From Candidatus Nitrotoga sp. SPKER (GTDB taxonomy: Bacteria; Pseudomonadota; Gammaproteobacteria; Burkholderiales; Gallionellaceae): a stretch of DNA of 64,000 bases. Shown piece by piece: positions 55,606 to 64,000 of the stretch (its first letter is position 1; every line of letters begins with the position of its first letter). The notes below the pieces were generated by a model. It worked only from the letters and a program-made list of their open reading frames with translations. It did not search any database and was not told the DNA's origin. The stretch spans positions 329,803-393,802 of the forward strand of contig QFXG01000028.1 in NCBI GenBank assembly GCA_003402285.1, written 5' to 3'. Both the position numbers and the translations under genes were made by a program.

Positions 55606-55634
55606 TAAACCCGCTTTGGCGGGTTTTATTTTGT
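55606..55634 (+). terminator. Rho-independent terminator after the EF-hand gene
   Basis: AAACCCGC TTTG GCGGGTTT followed by TATTTTG, a strong GC hairpin about 40 bases downstream of the stop codon. Confidence 0.92.
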
Positions 55635-55810
55635 ATATCGTTAGTATTCCATATTGGTGGGCTTTAAATTGACGCGCTCAATAACTAATCACAGTTAAGT
55701 CTTGAATTACCCTGTGTTTTATTTTTTAACTTGGTGATACGAAAAATAAAGCTATTGATTTGGCACTCAAACAGCTTCAGAGACAAAGTTGTCATAAATT
55801 TAAAATAATA

Positions 55811-55829
55811 TATAATGAGAAGCATTCTT
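55811..55829. promoter_or_regulatory. Probable Fur box upstream of the sigma factor gene
   Basis: TATAATGAGAAGCATTCTT matches the 19-bp Fur consensus GATAATGATAATCATTATC at 14 positions and lies 21 bases before the sigma-factor start. Repression by iron-loaded Fur fits the iron-uptake signalling genes downstream. Confidence 0.75.
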
Positions 55830-55849
55830 GTTAATGGCAGTTAACAATA

Positions 55850-56359
55850 TTGGTTCATCATGTGATTCCCCCACTACATCAAGAAATTAATACGCTATAT
55901 CAGGCGCATCATGAGTGGCTGGTTGAATGGTTAAGGCGGCGTATTGGATGTGTGCATAACGCGAAGGATTTAGCCCAGGATACCTTTCTCAAAGTGATTG
56001 ACAGGACATCCGGTGGTTACGCGATCAATGAGCCTAAGGCTTTTTTGAGTAGAGTGGCTCATGATTTGATGGTGGATCAAGTCAGGCGGCGTGACATTGA
56101 AAAAGCTTACATAGACGCACTGACCCATCTTTCAAGCCAGCAAGTGGATTCTGATGAAGAAAGAATGATCATCGTTCAGGCGCTTATGCGGATAGATGCT
56201 TTGTTTGACGGGCAGCATCGCCACGTACGGACGGTCTTTCTCTATTCTCGACTTCAAGGCATGACCCACGTCGAAATCGCTAAAAAGATGGGCGTTTCCC
56301 TCAGAACAGTTGAGACCTATATGTCTCAAGCAATCACTCATATTCTTGTCACCGCCTGA
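55850..56359 (+). CDS. ECF RNA polymerase sigma factor, FecI-like
   Basis: 169 aa (from TTG 55850; a GTG at 55862 is an alternative). Region 2 shows RRIGCVHNAKDLAQDTFLKV and region 4 GMTHVEIAKKMGVSLRTVETYMSQA. It is followed by a fecR-like gene and an STN-bearing TonB receptor, the arrangement of cell-surface signalling systems in which the sigma factor switches on the receptor gene when the ferri-siderophore binds. Confidence 0.93.
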   Translation: MVHHVIPPLHQEINTLYQAHHEWLVEWLRRRIGCVHNAKDLAQDTFLKVIDRTSGGYAINEPKAFLSRVAHDLMVDQVRRRDIEKAYIDALTHLSSQQVDSDEERMIIVQALMRIDALFDGQHRHVRTVFLYSRLQGMTHVEIAKKMGVSLRTVETYMSQAITHILVTA

Positions 56360-56394
56360 GAAAATGGGTTAGTCTAAATAGTATTAGCGAATGC

Positions 56395-57444
56395 ATGAGC
56401 AAAATTTTGAAATCCCCTCCTCCATCGTTGTCGGATTGCGTGGAAAAAATTCAGCCAACCAGTCTTGCCGTAGAAGAATATAAAGCCGTTATTTCCTGGT
56501 CGGTAAAGCTAAGTTCCGGGCGCGCGACAGAATCTGACTATGAGCAATTCAAACTCTGGCGAGCCTCTGATCCCGCAAATGAGGCAGCATGGCAAAAGCT
56601 ACAGGCTTTGGAAGCGAACGTGGTGGCCATGCCAAAATCGGCCAAGAGCGTCGCGGTGGAGGCGCTGGATGCGGCGACCCAGGCAAGATCCACTAGGCTG
56701 GGAAGAAGGAAGGCAGTCAAGATGCTTAGTCTAGGCATACTTGGCCTCACCACTTCGGCCTACCTACTTAATAATATCGGGTCTTGGAATTTTGTTGCCT
56801 CGTACGATACCAGGATTGGTAAAAAAATCCGCATACAACTGGCTGATGGCACGAACTTACTGCTTAATACGAATACTCAAATTGAAGTTCATTATTCATG
56901 GTTGAAGCGAGAGATACTGTTCAATACAGGCGAGATATATATAGAAACTGGACAAGATCGTTCTTTTCCTATTGGGCGGCGGCCTTTTTGGGTTCAGACG
57001 GCGCATGCGGGACTGAAGGCCATCGGTACTCGATTCGCCGTGGAGCAGGATACTTCCCGAACCAGGTTGCATGTCTCTGAGGGCACCGTAGCCATCCATA
57101 CGAGTGACGAGCCTGTATATGCATATGCTAATGAAACCTACGCGATATTTGACGACAAGCCCAAGCCTGTCAAAACCCTGGATGCTACTTTCGATCCGGT
57201 TGCATGGGTAGATGGAGTACTGGTTGCAAGAGAGATGCGCCTTGATGCTTTTGTGACTGAACTTACACGTTATGAATCAATTTTGATTACATGCGATAAA
57301 AGCGTTGCTGATCTAAGGGTTTCGGGAGTCTTTCAACTTAACCGGCCTGATCCGGTAAATCACGCTTTAATGGCATTGGTAAAGACATTACCCGTCCAAT
57401 TGGTACAACAAACACCAGTCGGCATCACAATTATAAAAAAATAA
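56395..57444 (+). CDS. FecR-type anti-sigma/sigma regulator
   Basis: 349 aa inner-membrane regulator. A cytoplasmic N-terminal domain (residues about 20-75, with the FecR-N pattern FKLWRASDPANEAAWQKLQ) is followed by GRRKAVKMLSLGILGLTTSA, a twin-arginine pair before a single membrane helix. The periplasmic part has the FecR domain (GTRFAVEQDTSRTRLHVSEG) and a C-terminal STN-interacting domain. It holds or activates the ECF sigma factor in response to the receptor. It lies 35 bases after the sigma gene. Confidence 0.93.
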   Translation: MSKILKSPPPSLSDCVEKIQPTSLAVEEYKAVISWSVKLSSGRATESDYEQFKLWRASDPANEAAWQKLQALEANVVAMPKSAKSVAVEALDAATQARSTRLGRRKAVKMLSLGILGLTTSAYLLNNIGSWNFVASYDTRIGKKIRIQLADGTNLLLNTNTQIEVHYSWLKREILFNTGEIYIETGQDRSFPIGRRPFWVQTAHAGLKAIGTRFAVEQDTSRTRLHVSEGTVAIHTSDEPVYAYANETYAIFDDKPKPVKTLDATFDPVAWVDGVLVAREMRLDAFVTELTRYESILITCDKSVADLRVSGVFQLNRPDPVNHALMALVKTLPVQLVQQTPVGITIIKK

Positions 57445-57516
57445 TTTAAAAAATTGCGGTTTTTTTCTGCGGTGCTCGGCAAACAGATATCACCAACATT
57501 ATTATAGGGATATCTT

Positions 57517-59973
57517 ATGTTCGAGTTCGGCAAGATCACTTCGCTAGTAAGGCCCAATAGGGCGTTTTCTTCTATTGATAAAAAGCATACAGCGTACCTT
57601 GCTATGCTGGTTAATTCGTTGTTTTTGACGGGAGCAATTAGTGCAGCTGCTCCTGCTTTTGCGGCGGTTGCGGAAGCAAAGGTGATGGCTTTCAATGTCC
57701 CCGCTGGTGCCTTGGGCGATTCCCTCAGTTTCTTCGCAAGGCAATCTGGTGTCACCCTTACGTTTGATCCAGTTTTGGTTAAAGGCAAAACGGTAGGCGC
57801 TTTGAAAGGAGAGATGACCACAGAAGAGGGTTTGCATCAGCTCCTTAAGAACACGGATCTAGAATCTGTAACTGAAGACGGGATTATCGTTATAAAGCGC
57901 ATACCGGTTTCGAAGAATGGGGGCGTACTACCCGAGGTGGTGGTGACAGACTCCAAGGCTATTTCTGGTGAACTGCCTAAGCGGTATGCGGGTGGACAGG
58001 TGGCCCAGGGAGGTAGCATGGGTCTATTGGGTAATAAAGGATTTATGGATACGCCGTTCAATCAGACAAACTATACGGCAAAGACGATTGAGGATATTCA
58101 GGCAAGGAGCCTGTCGGATTTGCTGATAGCCGATCCTTCAGTGCGTTTATCCAGCGCTCGCACTAATATCAATGAAGATTTTTCTATCCGTGGTTTTTCG
58201 GTGGCAAGCTCGGATGTCGCGATAAACGGGATGTATGGATTGGCTCCATTTTTCCGCACACCTGTAGAGTCTGCCGAACGTGTCGAAGTACTCAAGGGGC
58301 CCAGCGCGTTACTGAACGGAATGCCGCCTAGCGGGAATATTGGTGGCAACATCAATCTCATCCCTAAGCGTGCGGGGAATGATCCATTGACTAGAGTTAC
58401 TGCGAGCTATCTATCAGATTCAGTATTCGGCGGCCATGTTGATATAGGTCGTCGTTTTGGTGAGAACAAAGAATTCGGTGTCAGATTCAATGGCGCCTAC
58501 CGCAATGGAAATACCACTTTGGATTTCCAGTCGCTAGAGGAATCTTTGGGATCTCTTGCCCTTGATTACAGGGGTGACAGGTTGCGAATAAGTGTCGATC
58601 TCATGTACCAGCAGCAGAATATTGATCGGGTGACCCGTCAATTCAGTGCCGGTGCCACCTTGGCCGAAATCCCGCGTGCACCGGACGGTCGAACCAACTA
58701 TCCTGGTTATGGCTATTCTAATATGAAGGATACATCCGAGATCATACGGGGTGAATATGATGTGACGGATAATGTGACTGTGTATGGCGGCTACGGTACT
58801 AGGAGCAGCCGGATGGATGCGGTTGCGGGCAATCCGGTGTTGTCCAATGTCAATGGTAACTTTGAGGCATCGCCAGCCTGGCAATTATTTAATATTGACA
58901 GTCGCTCATTTGAAGCTGGGGTCAGAGGAAAATTCACTACCGGAAATATTGGCCATACTCTCTCTATAGGCGCAACACGGGTAGTGCAGGACCAGTCAAT
59001 TTTCTTTTTCACCGCATTTCCTGGGCGAGCATCTAATATCTATAATCCCATTTATAGCTCAACACCGAGCACCGATAGCATAACGGCCAATATAACCCGG
59101 TATGCGTCCACTACATTGACTAGCTATGCGGTAGCCGATACCTTGTCATTTCTGGATGACCAAATTCAAGTAACGTTAGGTGCGCGTCATCAAAATGTAG
59201 AGACGCCCAGTTATCAGTTCGGAACGGGGGCGGAGATTGGCAAGGCCTACAACGAAAGTGCAGTCACTCCGGTGGCAGGGGTCGTGGTCAAACCATGGCA
59301 TAACGTTTCGTTGTATGCCAACTACATACAAGGCCTAAGTCAGGGCGCCAGGGCTCCCGTTACGGATGCTGTTAATCCAGGCAAGACCTATGCACCTTTC
59401 AAGACCGAGCAAAAAGAAGTGGGTGTCAAAATGGACTGGGGCAGAATCGCCACAACGGTCAGTTTGTTTGAGATCCAGCGAGCGGTTGGCACGACATTCA
59501 ATAATATTTTTAGTGTGAACGGGGAGCAGCGTAATCGCGGGTTTGAATTTAACGTCTTTGGCGAGATCATCGATCATGTGAGATTACTGGGCGGCCTAGC
59601 GTATACCGAAGGCAAGCTTACAAAAACAGCGGGTGGCTTGCTGGATGGTAATTATGCTGTAGCGGTACCCAAGACCCAAGCTAATCTCGGTGCAGAATGG
59701 GATACATTATTTGTGCCGAACCTGACACTCACTGCCAGAACGATCTATACCAGCACGCAGTATGTCGACCAGGCTAATAAACTTGAACTGCCGAGCTGGA
59801 CCCGCTACGACGTAGGCGCTCGCTATAAGACAGTGCTACAAAGTAAACCGGTAACTTTCAGAGCAAATGTCGAAAATGTGTTCGACAAGAAGTACTGGGG
59901 CTCTTCTAATGCCGGCTTCTTGTTCCTTGGAGCGCCTCGTACCTTACTTCTCTCCGCCTCTGTAGATTTCTAG
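57517..59973 (+). CDS. TonB-dependent siderophore receptor with signalling (STN) domain
   Basis: 818-aa outer-membrane receptor. The N-terminal signal segment is followed by an STN domain (residues about 50-125, FNVPAGALGDSLSFFARQSG), the signature of FecA/FpvA-type transducers. Then comes the plug (about residues 185-290, SIRGFSVASSDVAINGMYG, VEVLKGPSALLNGMPPSG) and the 22-strand barrel ending with a terminal Phe (LLLSASVDF). It probably imports a ferric siderophore and signals through the FecR and sigma gene products just upstream. The siderophore is unknown and no siderophore synthesis genes are present. Confidence 0.95.
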   Translation: MFEFGKITSLVRPNRAFSSIDKKHTAYLAMLVNSLFLTGAISAAAPAFAAVAEAKVMAFNVPAGALGDSLSFFARQSGVTLTFDPVLVKGKTVGALKGEMTTEEGLHQLLKNTDLESVTEDGIIVIKRIPVSKNGGVLPEVVVTDSKAISGELPKRYAGGQVAQGGSMGLLGNKGFMDTPFNQTNYTAKTIEDIQARSLSDLLIADPSVRLSSARTNINEDFSIRGFSVASSDVAINGMYGLAPFFRTPVESAERVEVLKGPSALLNGMPPSGNIGGNINLIPKRAGNDPLTRVTASYLSDSVFGGHVDIGRRFGENKEFGVRFNGAYRNGNTTLDFQSLEESLGSLALDYRGDRLRISVDLMYQQQNIDRVTRQFSAGATLAEIPRAPDGRTNYPGYGYSNMKDTSEIIRGEYDVTDNVTVYGGYGTRSSRMDAVAGNPVLSNVNGNFEASPAWQLFNIDSRSFEAGVRGKFTTGNIGHTLSIGATRVVQDQSIFFFTAFPGRASNIYNPIYSSTPSTDSITANITRYASTTLTSYAVADTLSFLDDQIQVTLGARHQNVETPSYQFGTGAEIGKAYNESAVTPVAGVVVKPWHNVSLYANYIQGLSQGARAPVTDAVNPGKTYAPFKTEQKEVGVKMDWGRIATTVSLFEIQRAVGTTFNNIFSVNGEQRNRGFEFNVFGEIIDHVRLLGGLAYTEGKLTKTAGGLLDGNYAVAVPKTQANLGAEWDTLFVPNLTLTARTIYTSTQYVDQANKLELPSWTRYDVGARYKTVLQSKPVTFRANVENVFDKKYWGSSNAGFLFLGAPRTLLLSASVDF

Positions 59974-60041
59974 TGAAGTGTGCCTCATCTCCCTTATTAG
60001 TGAGGGAATGGGGCTCTCATGTAATCTGAAGGTTAATAACG

Positions 60042-61196
60042 ATGAATATTAAGCTTTGGTACCTGGTACATAAGTGGACCAGTCTAATCTGTACCGCATT
60101 CCTTTTGATGCTTTGTCTGACAGGGTTGCCACTGATTTTTCATGAGGAGATCGAGCATCTCACGGGTGAGGTGGAGGCGCCTGAAATGGCGCCAGACACA
60201 GCTGTTGCTAGCATGGATCTTGTTGTCGAAGCCGCCAGGAAAAAACGCCCCAATGATGTCATTCGGTTTATGTTTTGGAATGCAGAAGAGCATCCCAATA
60301 TCACCCATGTATCCATGGGTGAACGTATGGATACGTCTCCTGATGATGCTCGCACCGTATTGGTGGATTCACGTACCGCTAAGGTATTAGATGATTCACT
60401 GCCCGATCGAGGCTTTATGTACGTCATGTTGAAATTGCATGTCGATATGTTTGCAGGTCAGCCTGGGATGTTGTTCCTCGGATTTATGGGGCTGCTGTTT
60501 GTTGCAGCCATCATTTCCGGGATCGTCCTGTATTACCCGTTTATGCGGAAGCTGGATTTTGGTACGGTACGGAAGGATCGAAGCCTGCGCATAAAATGGT
60601 TGGATGTGCATAATCTATTAGGTGTGATCACGATTGTATGGGTGCTTGTTGTAGGGATCACGGGATCCATCAATACATTGAGCCAGGTCATTATTGGGAT
60701 TTGGCAGCGAGACCAAATGGCCGATATGCTTGCCCCCTATAAAGGACTGCCTGCCCCTTCAAATTTTGGATCGCTGGAGCAATCCCTGGTCACAGCACGC
60801 AAAGCAGTACCAGACATGCACGTCAGTTTTGTTGCATTTCCAGGAAGCTTGTTTTCAAGTCCCCATCATTACACCGTGTTTATGAAAGGCAACACCCCGG
60901 TAACGTCTCGTCTGCTCAAGCCCGCTTTGATTGATGCCCAGACCAGCAACTTGACCGATAGCAGAGAGATGCCCTGGTACGTGAAGACACTTTTGTTGTC
61001 TCAACCCTTGCATTTCGGTGATTATGGCGGGCTACCGCTGAAGATCCTTTGGACCTTGCTGGACATCTTTACCCTCGTGGTTTTGGGCAGCGGACTATAC
61101 CTGTGGTGGAGCAGGCGTAAAACGGCAGATAAGCGTATCAGCCAGTTGGAACAGCTGCATTTTGATTATGCCGTGGATTTGAAGGATATCAAATGA
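60042..61196 (+). CDS. PepSY-associated membrane protein (siderophore-iron utilisation)
   Basis: 384 aa with four membrane helices, beginning KLWYLVHKWTSLICTAFLLMLCLTGLPLIFHEEI, the standard PepSY-TM opening, and a periplasmic PepSY region. Such proteins accompany TonB siderophore receptors and are suspected ferric reductases. Its stop overlaps the start of the next small gene (ATGA), indicating coupling. Confidence 0.9.
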   Translation: MNIKLWYLVHKWTSLICTAFLLMLCLTGLPLIFHEEIEHLTGEVEAPEMAPDTAVASMDLVVEAARKKRPNDVIRFMFWNAEEHPNITHVSMGERMDTSPDDARTVLVDSRTAKVLDDSLPDRGFMYVMLKLHVDMFAGQPGMLFLGFMGLLFVAAIISGIVLYYPFMRKLDFGTVRKDRSLRIKWLDVHNLLGVITIVWVLVVGITGSINTLSQVIIGIWQRDQMADMLAPYKGLPAPSNFGSLEQSLVTARKAVPDMHVSFVAFPGSLFSSPHHYTVFMKGNTPVTSRLLKPALIDAQTSNLTDSREMPWYVKTLLLSQPLHFGDYGGLPLKILWTLLDIFTLVVLGSGLYLWWSRRKTADKRISQLEQLHFDYAVDLKDIK

Positions 61197-61357
61197 AAAC
61201 CTTATTACAGATATGGGGGCTTCCTGTGTTGATGGGCGTGCTACTGACATTCGGTCTGCTTGCGGCGTTACTCGGTGTCGGTATATGGCATGGGGCATCA
61301 TGGATATCCATGACCATTCCTGTAATGATAGGGCTGCGCCATTGGCTAAAGAGGTAG
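61193..61357 (+). CDS. Small (54-aa) membrane protein coupled to the PepSY gene
   Basis: It starts at an ATG overlapping the stop of the PepSY gene (ATGA). The peptide begins MKTLLQIWGLPVLMGVLLTF and ends RHWLKR: two hydrophobic segments with a basic tail. Translational coupling and the clean membrane-protein composition support it as a real gene. Short hypothetical membrane proteins at this position are common in PepSY siderophore operons. Confidence 0.7.
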   Translation: MKTLLQIWGLPVLMGVLLTFGLLAALLGVGIWHGASWISMTIPVMIGLRHWLKR

Positions 61358-61594
61358 GCGTTAATGGACTCAATCCAGATCCAAGATTGGCGTTTGCGAT
61401 TCTATTTTATTTATTCTAACTATTTGACGGCATATTGAGAGGGCTTGATCACCTGTCAGATATGGCTTGTTGGGGGTTGGGCAGTTATGCCAACTGTATA
61501 GGTTTCAGATCATCTTGGATATTGCGCCACATATTCTGATAAACGCTTAATGATTTGTTGCTCAAGTAGGAGTGGCCGGCATCTACGGGTCAAT

Positions 61595-63646
61595 CTAGGT
61601 GGCTGGTCGCACTGCCGGCATTAAGCGTTCTACCTGCTCCAGACCTAGCCGCTTTCCGGCGGGTGCCATGGCGCTATAGATGGTCGCTTGCGCTGTACTC
61701 ATTTGCCCGACTGCACGGGCGAGGTCAGCCATGCGAATGCCCTGGCGGGCCAGAAAGGCGGCATAAGTGTGGCGCAGCGCCTCGGGCGTGACTTCAGCAG
61801 GCTGGTCGACGCTCGCGTCATGCGCCGCATAAATCAGTTCTGTTGTCAGGTCATTAAGCGCAGCCGGTTTAGCATTTGTATCGCCGAGCAATGGTTGGGC
61901 ATCGCCTGCCGGGGTGACTTTAAAAGTGTTGACGATCATTTTATGCAAGGTGCTGTCCAGCGGAATGTCGCGCGCTGTCGTTCGTGTATCGTCACCTTCC
62001 TGGCTGTTTGCGATGTGTAGTGTCTGCGTTGCCGTATTGACATCACTGCCGCGCAGTGCGATCGCTTCTTCGGGGCTGACTCCCCTAAGCAGCAGGTGGA
62101 CAAACAGTAACACGGTGGGTGAGGCATTGGTCAGAATGCTTGCCAGTTCTTCTTGCAACAGCTCGCGTGGGTAATTTATGGGCGGCAGCATTGGCGCGCG
62201 TCCGTCGTATTCCACCGCAAGCGGCCTTCGGTGCGCCAAGGCAGCCACATTGTCCTGCCCTGGCTCATATCCTAAGCCGTAGTTTGGATTGTTTGGGTAA
62301 GGCGATGGCTGAGACACGACCCAAGTGGGCGGCGTGTCAATCCGATTGAACAGTTCAACCACCCACATCGCCAGCAGTGCCAGCAAAAAGGCGCCACCTA
62401 ACACGATGGCCGCATCACGTGTGTACTGCGGTTGCCACGGCTCGCGTGGTATAAAAGCAGGTTCCACCACTCGCACCGATGGCCTGCGCGCGGCTTCACC
62501 CGCCTCCTGGCGCGCCTTGCGCTGGGTCGCGTCGCGCAGCAGTGACTCCAGCGGCGCAAGTTCGTCACGCAGGATGCGAAAATCATTGAAGTGCGTGGCA
62601 AATTGCTGTAGCGCACCACGGTTGCCTGCTGTCTGCTGCGTCATGCGGGCAACAGTATCTCGCGCTGCGTTGACTTCGTCACGCGCATCGGCCAACGCCG
62701 AACTTTGATCTGACTGCGCTACCTGGCCATTGCTTTGGCGCTGGTTGACAATCTGACGCTCTAGTTCGATTAGGCGATTCCTGACTGCGCGTGCGCGTGG
62801 ATCCATCGCCAAATAGGCAGGTGTGAAGCCACGGCCCATCTCGCTGAGTTCTTCACGGGCCTGGGATGCACGCTGCTCCAAATTATCCAGCGTGGCATTA
62901 GGTCGTACCGGCGCTGCAAGGGGTCTGCCAGCGGCTGTAGATTCGGTCATTGCGCGCAGCTTGCCTTCGGCAATCGCCAATTTTTCCTGAGCTTTGTTGA
63001 GTGCTTCGGTTTGGCCCTTGATCCGGCCCAAGGCTTCGTTTTCTTCGCGCTCAAAGGAGACGATGTTATGACGCAGGCGAAAGTCTTCCATCTGGCGGCG
63101 CTGAGTTTGAACTTTTTGAGTGAGTTGGGCGACTTCGTCACTGATCTGGGTTAATGAGCTGTTTGAGGTTTTTGCATAGGCATCGTTCAATTGGCCGGTG
63201 TAGGCAACGACCAATTCATTGACCAGCATGGCGGCAAGTGCAGCATCGGGGCCGCGTGATGACACCTCGACCACGTTCGTGCCTTCGGCCACCTTGGCCT
63301 GTAGTCCTGCTTGCAAGGCAGCAACTGAGTCCGCGCCTAATTGGGAAGCGATGTCACGTTGTGCACCGGACATTTTTTCCAGCACCGCCTTGACCAGCGG
63401 GCGGCTGGTCAGCACTTGCAGCTCGTTTAAGAGCGAGCGCGGCGCGTTAGCGCCTTGCGTGCCGCCGGTGGACACGGCCGCTTCGACTTGAACCGCACCG
63501 GGGTTGATCTGAACCCGTGTGCTGGCCAGATAGATTGCGGGACGCGAATAGCTGTAAAACAGGCCGATGGCAGCGAGTGTCAAAAACGTGCCTGAAAAAA
63601 CAAGAAATTTGCGTCTGTTGGCACGTTGTGCGGGAGAAGAAAACAT
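61595..63646 (-). CDS. Wzz/GumC-like chain-length protein fused to a degenerate tyrosine-recombinase-like domain
   Basis: 683 aa. Residues about 1-430 are a polysaccharide co-polymerase: membrane helix at about 15-35, a Wzz-type periplasmic segment (YLASTRVQINPGAVQVEA), long coiled coils, and a second helix at about 405-430. After a Pro/Asn-rich linker, residues about 500-683 read like the catalytic domain of a phage-integrase/Xer recombinase: GVSPEEAIALRGSDV, RDIPLD, TPEALRHTYAAFLARQGI, AVGQMSTAQATIYSAM. Compared with XerD, the first catalytic Arg, the His of HxxR and the LGH His are replaced, while Arg625 and Tyr657 are kept. Recombinase activity is therefore unlikely. The ATG at 63646 (AAAGG upstream) is preferred to a TTG at 63718. 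No exopolysaccharide genes are adjacent within the window. Confidence 0.8.
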   Translation of the reverse strand: MFSSPAQRANRRKFLVFSGTFLTLAAIGLFYSYSRPAIYLASTRVQINPGAVQVEAAVSTGGTQGANAPRSLLNELQVLTSRPLVKAVLEKMSGAQRDIASQLGADSVAALQAGLQAKVAEGTNVVEVSSRGPDAALAAMLVNELVVAYTGQLNDAYAKTSNSSLTQISDEVAQLTQKVQTQRRQMEDFRLRHNIVSFEREENEALGRIKGQTEALNKAQEKLAIAEGKLRAMTESTAAGRPLAAPVRPNATLDNLEQRASQAREELSEMGRGFTPAYLAMDPRARAVRNRLIELERQIVNQRQSNGQVAQSDQSSALADARDEVNAARDTVARMTQQTAGNRGALQQFATHFNDFRILRDELAPLESLLRDATQRKARQEAGEAARRPSVRVVEPAFIPREPWQPQYTRDAAIVLGGAFLLALLAMWVVELFNRIDTPPTWVVSQPSPYPNNPNYGLGYEPGQDNVAALAHRRPLAVEYDGRAPMLPPINYPRELLQEELASILTNASPTVLLFVHLLLRGVSPEEAIALRGSDVNTATQTLHIANSQEGDDTRTTARDIPLDSTLHKMIVNTFKVTPAGDAQPLLGDTNAKPAALNDLTTELIYAAHDASVDQPAEVTPEALRHTYAAFLARQGIRMADLARAVGQMSTAQATIYSAMAPAGKRLGLEQVERLMPAVRPAT

Positions 63647-63879
63647 GGCTGAGACCTTTCTGGCAGAGGCTGTATAAGGACTCAAATCAAGCTGACTTTG
63701 AAGTTGAAGGATACCCAATTCATGGCGGGATCAGCTGACGAATAAGGAAAATCAATGCACTTTTCAATATGAACTAAATGTATCGGAAAGCGGTTTGGTC
63801 GTCAATCTGATCTGCAAATCATCGGAAATTCATAAAATTGGTACCTAGCCGATAGTAAAAAAAGCTGGTTAGCGAACGC

Positions 63880-64000
63880 CTACCCGAACCTCCCGGTAAT
63901 ATAATCCTCTGTTTCCTTACGTTTAGGATTAGTAAACACTGTTCTAGTATCACCGAATTCGATCAGATCACCCAAATACATATAAGCGGTGTAATCAGAC
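63880..64000 (-). CDS. pstB: Phosphate ABC transporter ATP-binding protein PstB, C-terminal end (continues past window)
   Basis: The minus strand encodes [20 protein letters not shown] and [18 protein letters not shown] followed by a stop, the characteristic C-terminus of PstB, the ATPase of the PstSCAB phosphate importer. Only about 39 codons lie in the window. Confidence 0.93.
   Translation of the reverse strand, partial: SDYTAYMYLGDLIEFGDTRTVFTNPKRKETEDYITGRFG

Overview
The window looks like the replication-origin region of a betaproteobacterium of the order Nitrosomonadales, possibly a Gallionellaceae or Nitrotoga-type organism. I base this on the dnaA-dnaN-gyrB and rpmH-rnpA-yidD-yidC-mnmE core, the mnmG-rsmG-parAB-atp block, the riboswitch-led gcvTHP operon and the style of the protein sequences. 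The taxonomic call is inference. No rRNA, tRNA or CRISPR array was recognised.

Layout. 1-12.4 kb: a truncated Nramp-type transporter, a MOSC protein, a leftward gcvT-gcvH-gcvP-tpx operon behind a tandem glycine riboswitch and terminator hairpin, then rightward rpmE, an ArnT/PMT-like glycosyltransferase, bioA and dacB. 12.4-13.1 kb: a dead IS1595-type transposase remnant and a parS-like site. 13.1-25.9 kb: a compact rightward block mnmG-rsmG-parA-parB-atpIBEFHAGDC-glmU. 25.9-29.9 kb: a decayed region with a large multiply frameshifted pseudogene, probably of the zinc-dependent phospholipase C type, followed by one intact secreted hypothetical protein. 29.9-33.6 kb: leftward mnmE-yidC-yidD-rnpA-rpmH. 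33.9-39.1 kb: rightward dnaA-dnaN-gyrB, very AT-rich, with probable oriC elements between dnaA and dnaN (one consensus DnaA box, several near matches and a perfect 30-bp palindrome) and a perfect parS between dnaN and gyrB.

39.3-54.4 kb is an accessory glycan region. It holds a P-loop protein, a large membrane-anchored protein with repeated beta-rich domains and a hydrolase-like C-terminus, a Wzt-C-like/methyltransferase protein, and a rightward operon of TPR-linked O-GlcNAc-transferase-like (GT41) enzymes. The operon carries four GT41 modules in three genes, because the middle gene is a head-to-tail double TPR-GT41 fusion, and it ends with a GT2 glycosyltransferase. It most likely modifies surface or secreted proteins, but acceptor and sugar cannot be read from sequence.

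54.4-61.4 kb holds a CsbD-like protein, an EF-hand protein and an iron-uptake cell-surface-signalling operon: ECF sigma factor with a Fur-like box, FecR anti-sigma, STN-containing TonB receptor, PepSY membrane protein and a 54-aa membrane peptide. 61.6-63.6 kb encodes, leftward, a Wzz/GumC-like chain-length protein fused at its C-terminus to a degenerate tyrosine-recombinase-like domain. This fusion and the GT41 array are the most unusual items in the window. The right edge holds the C-terminal end of pstB.
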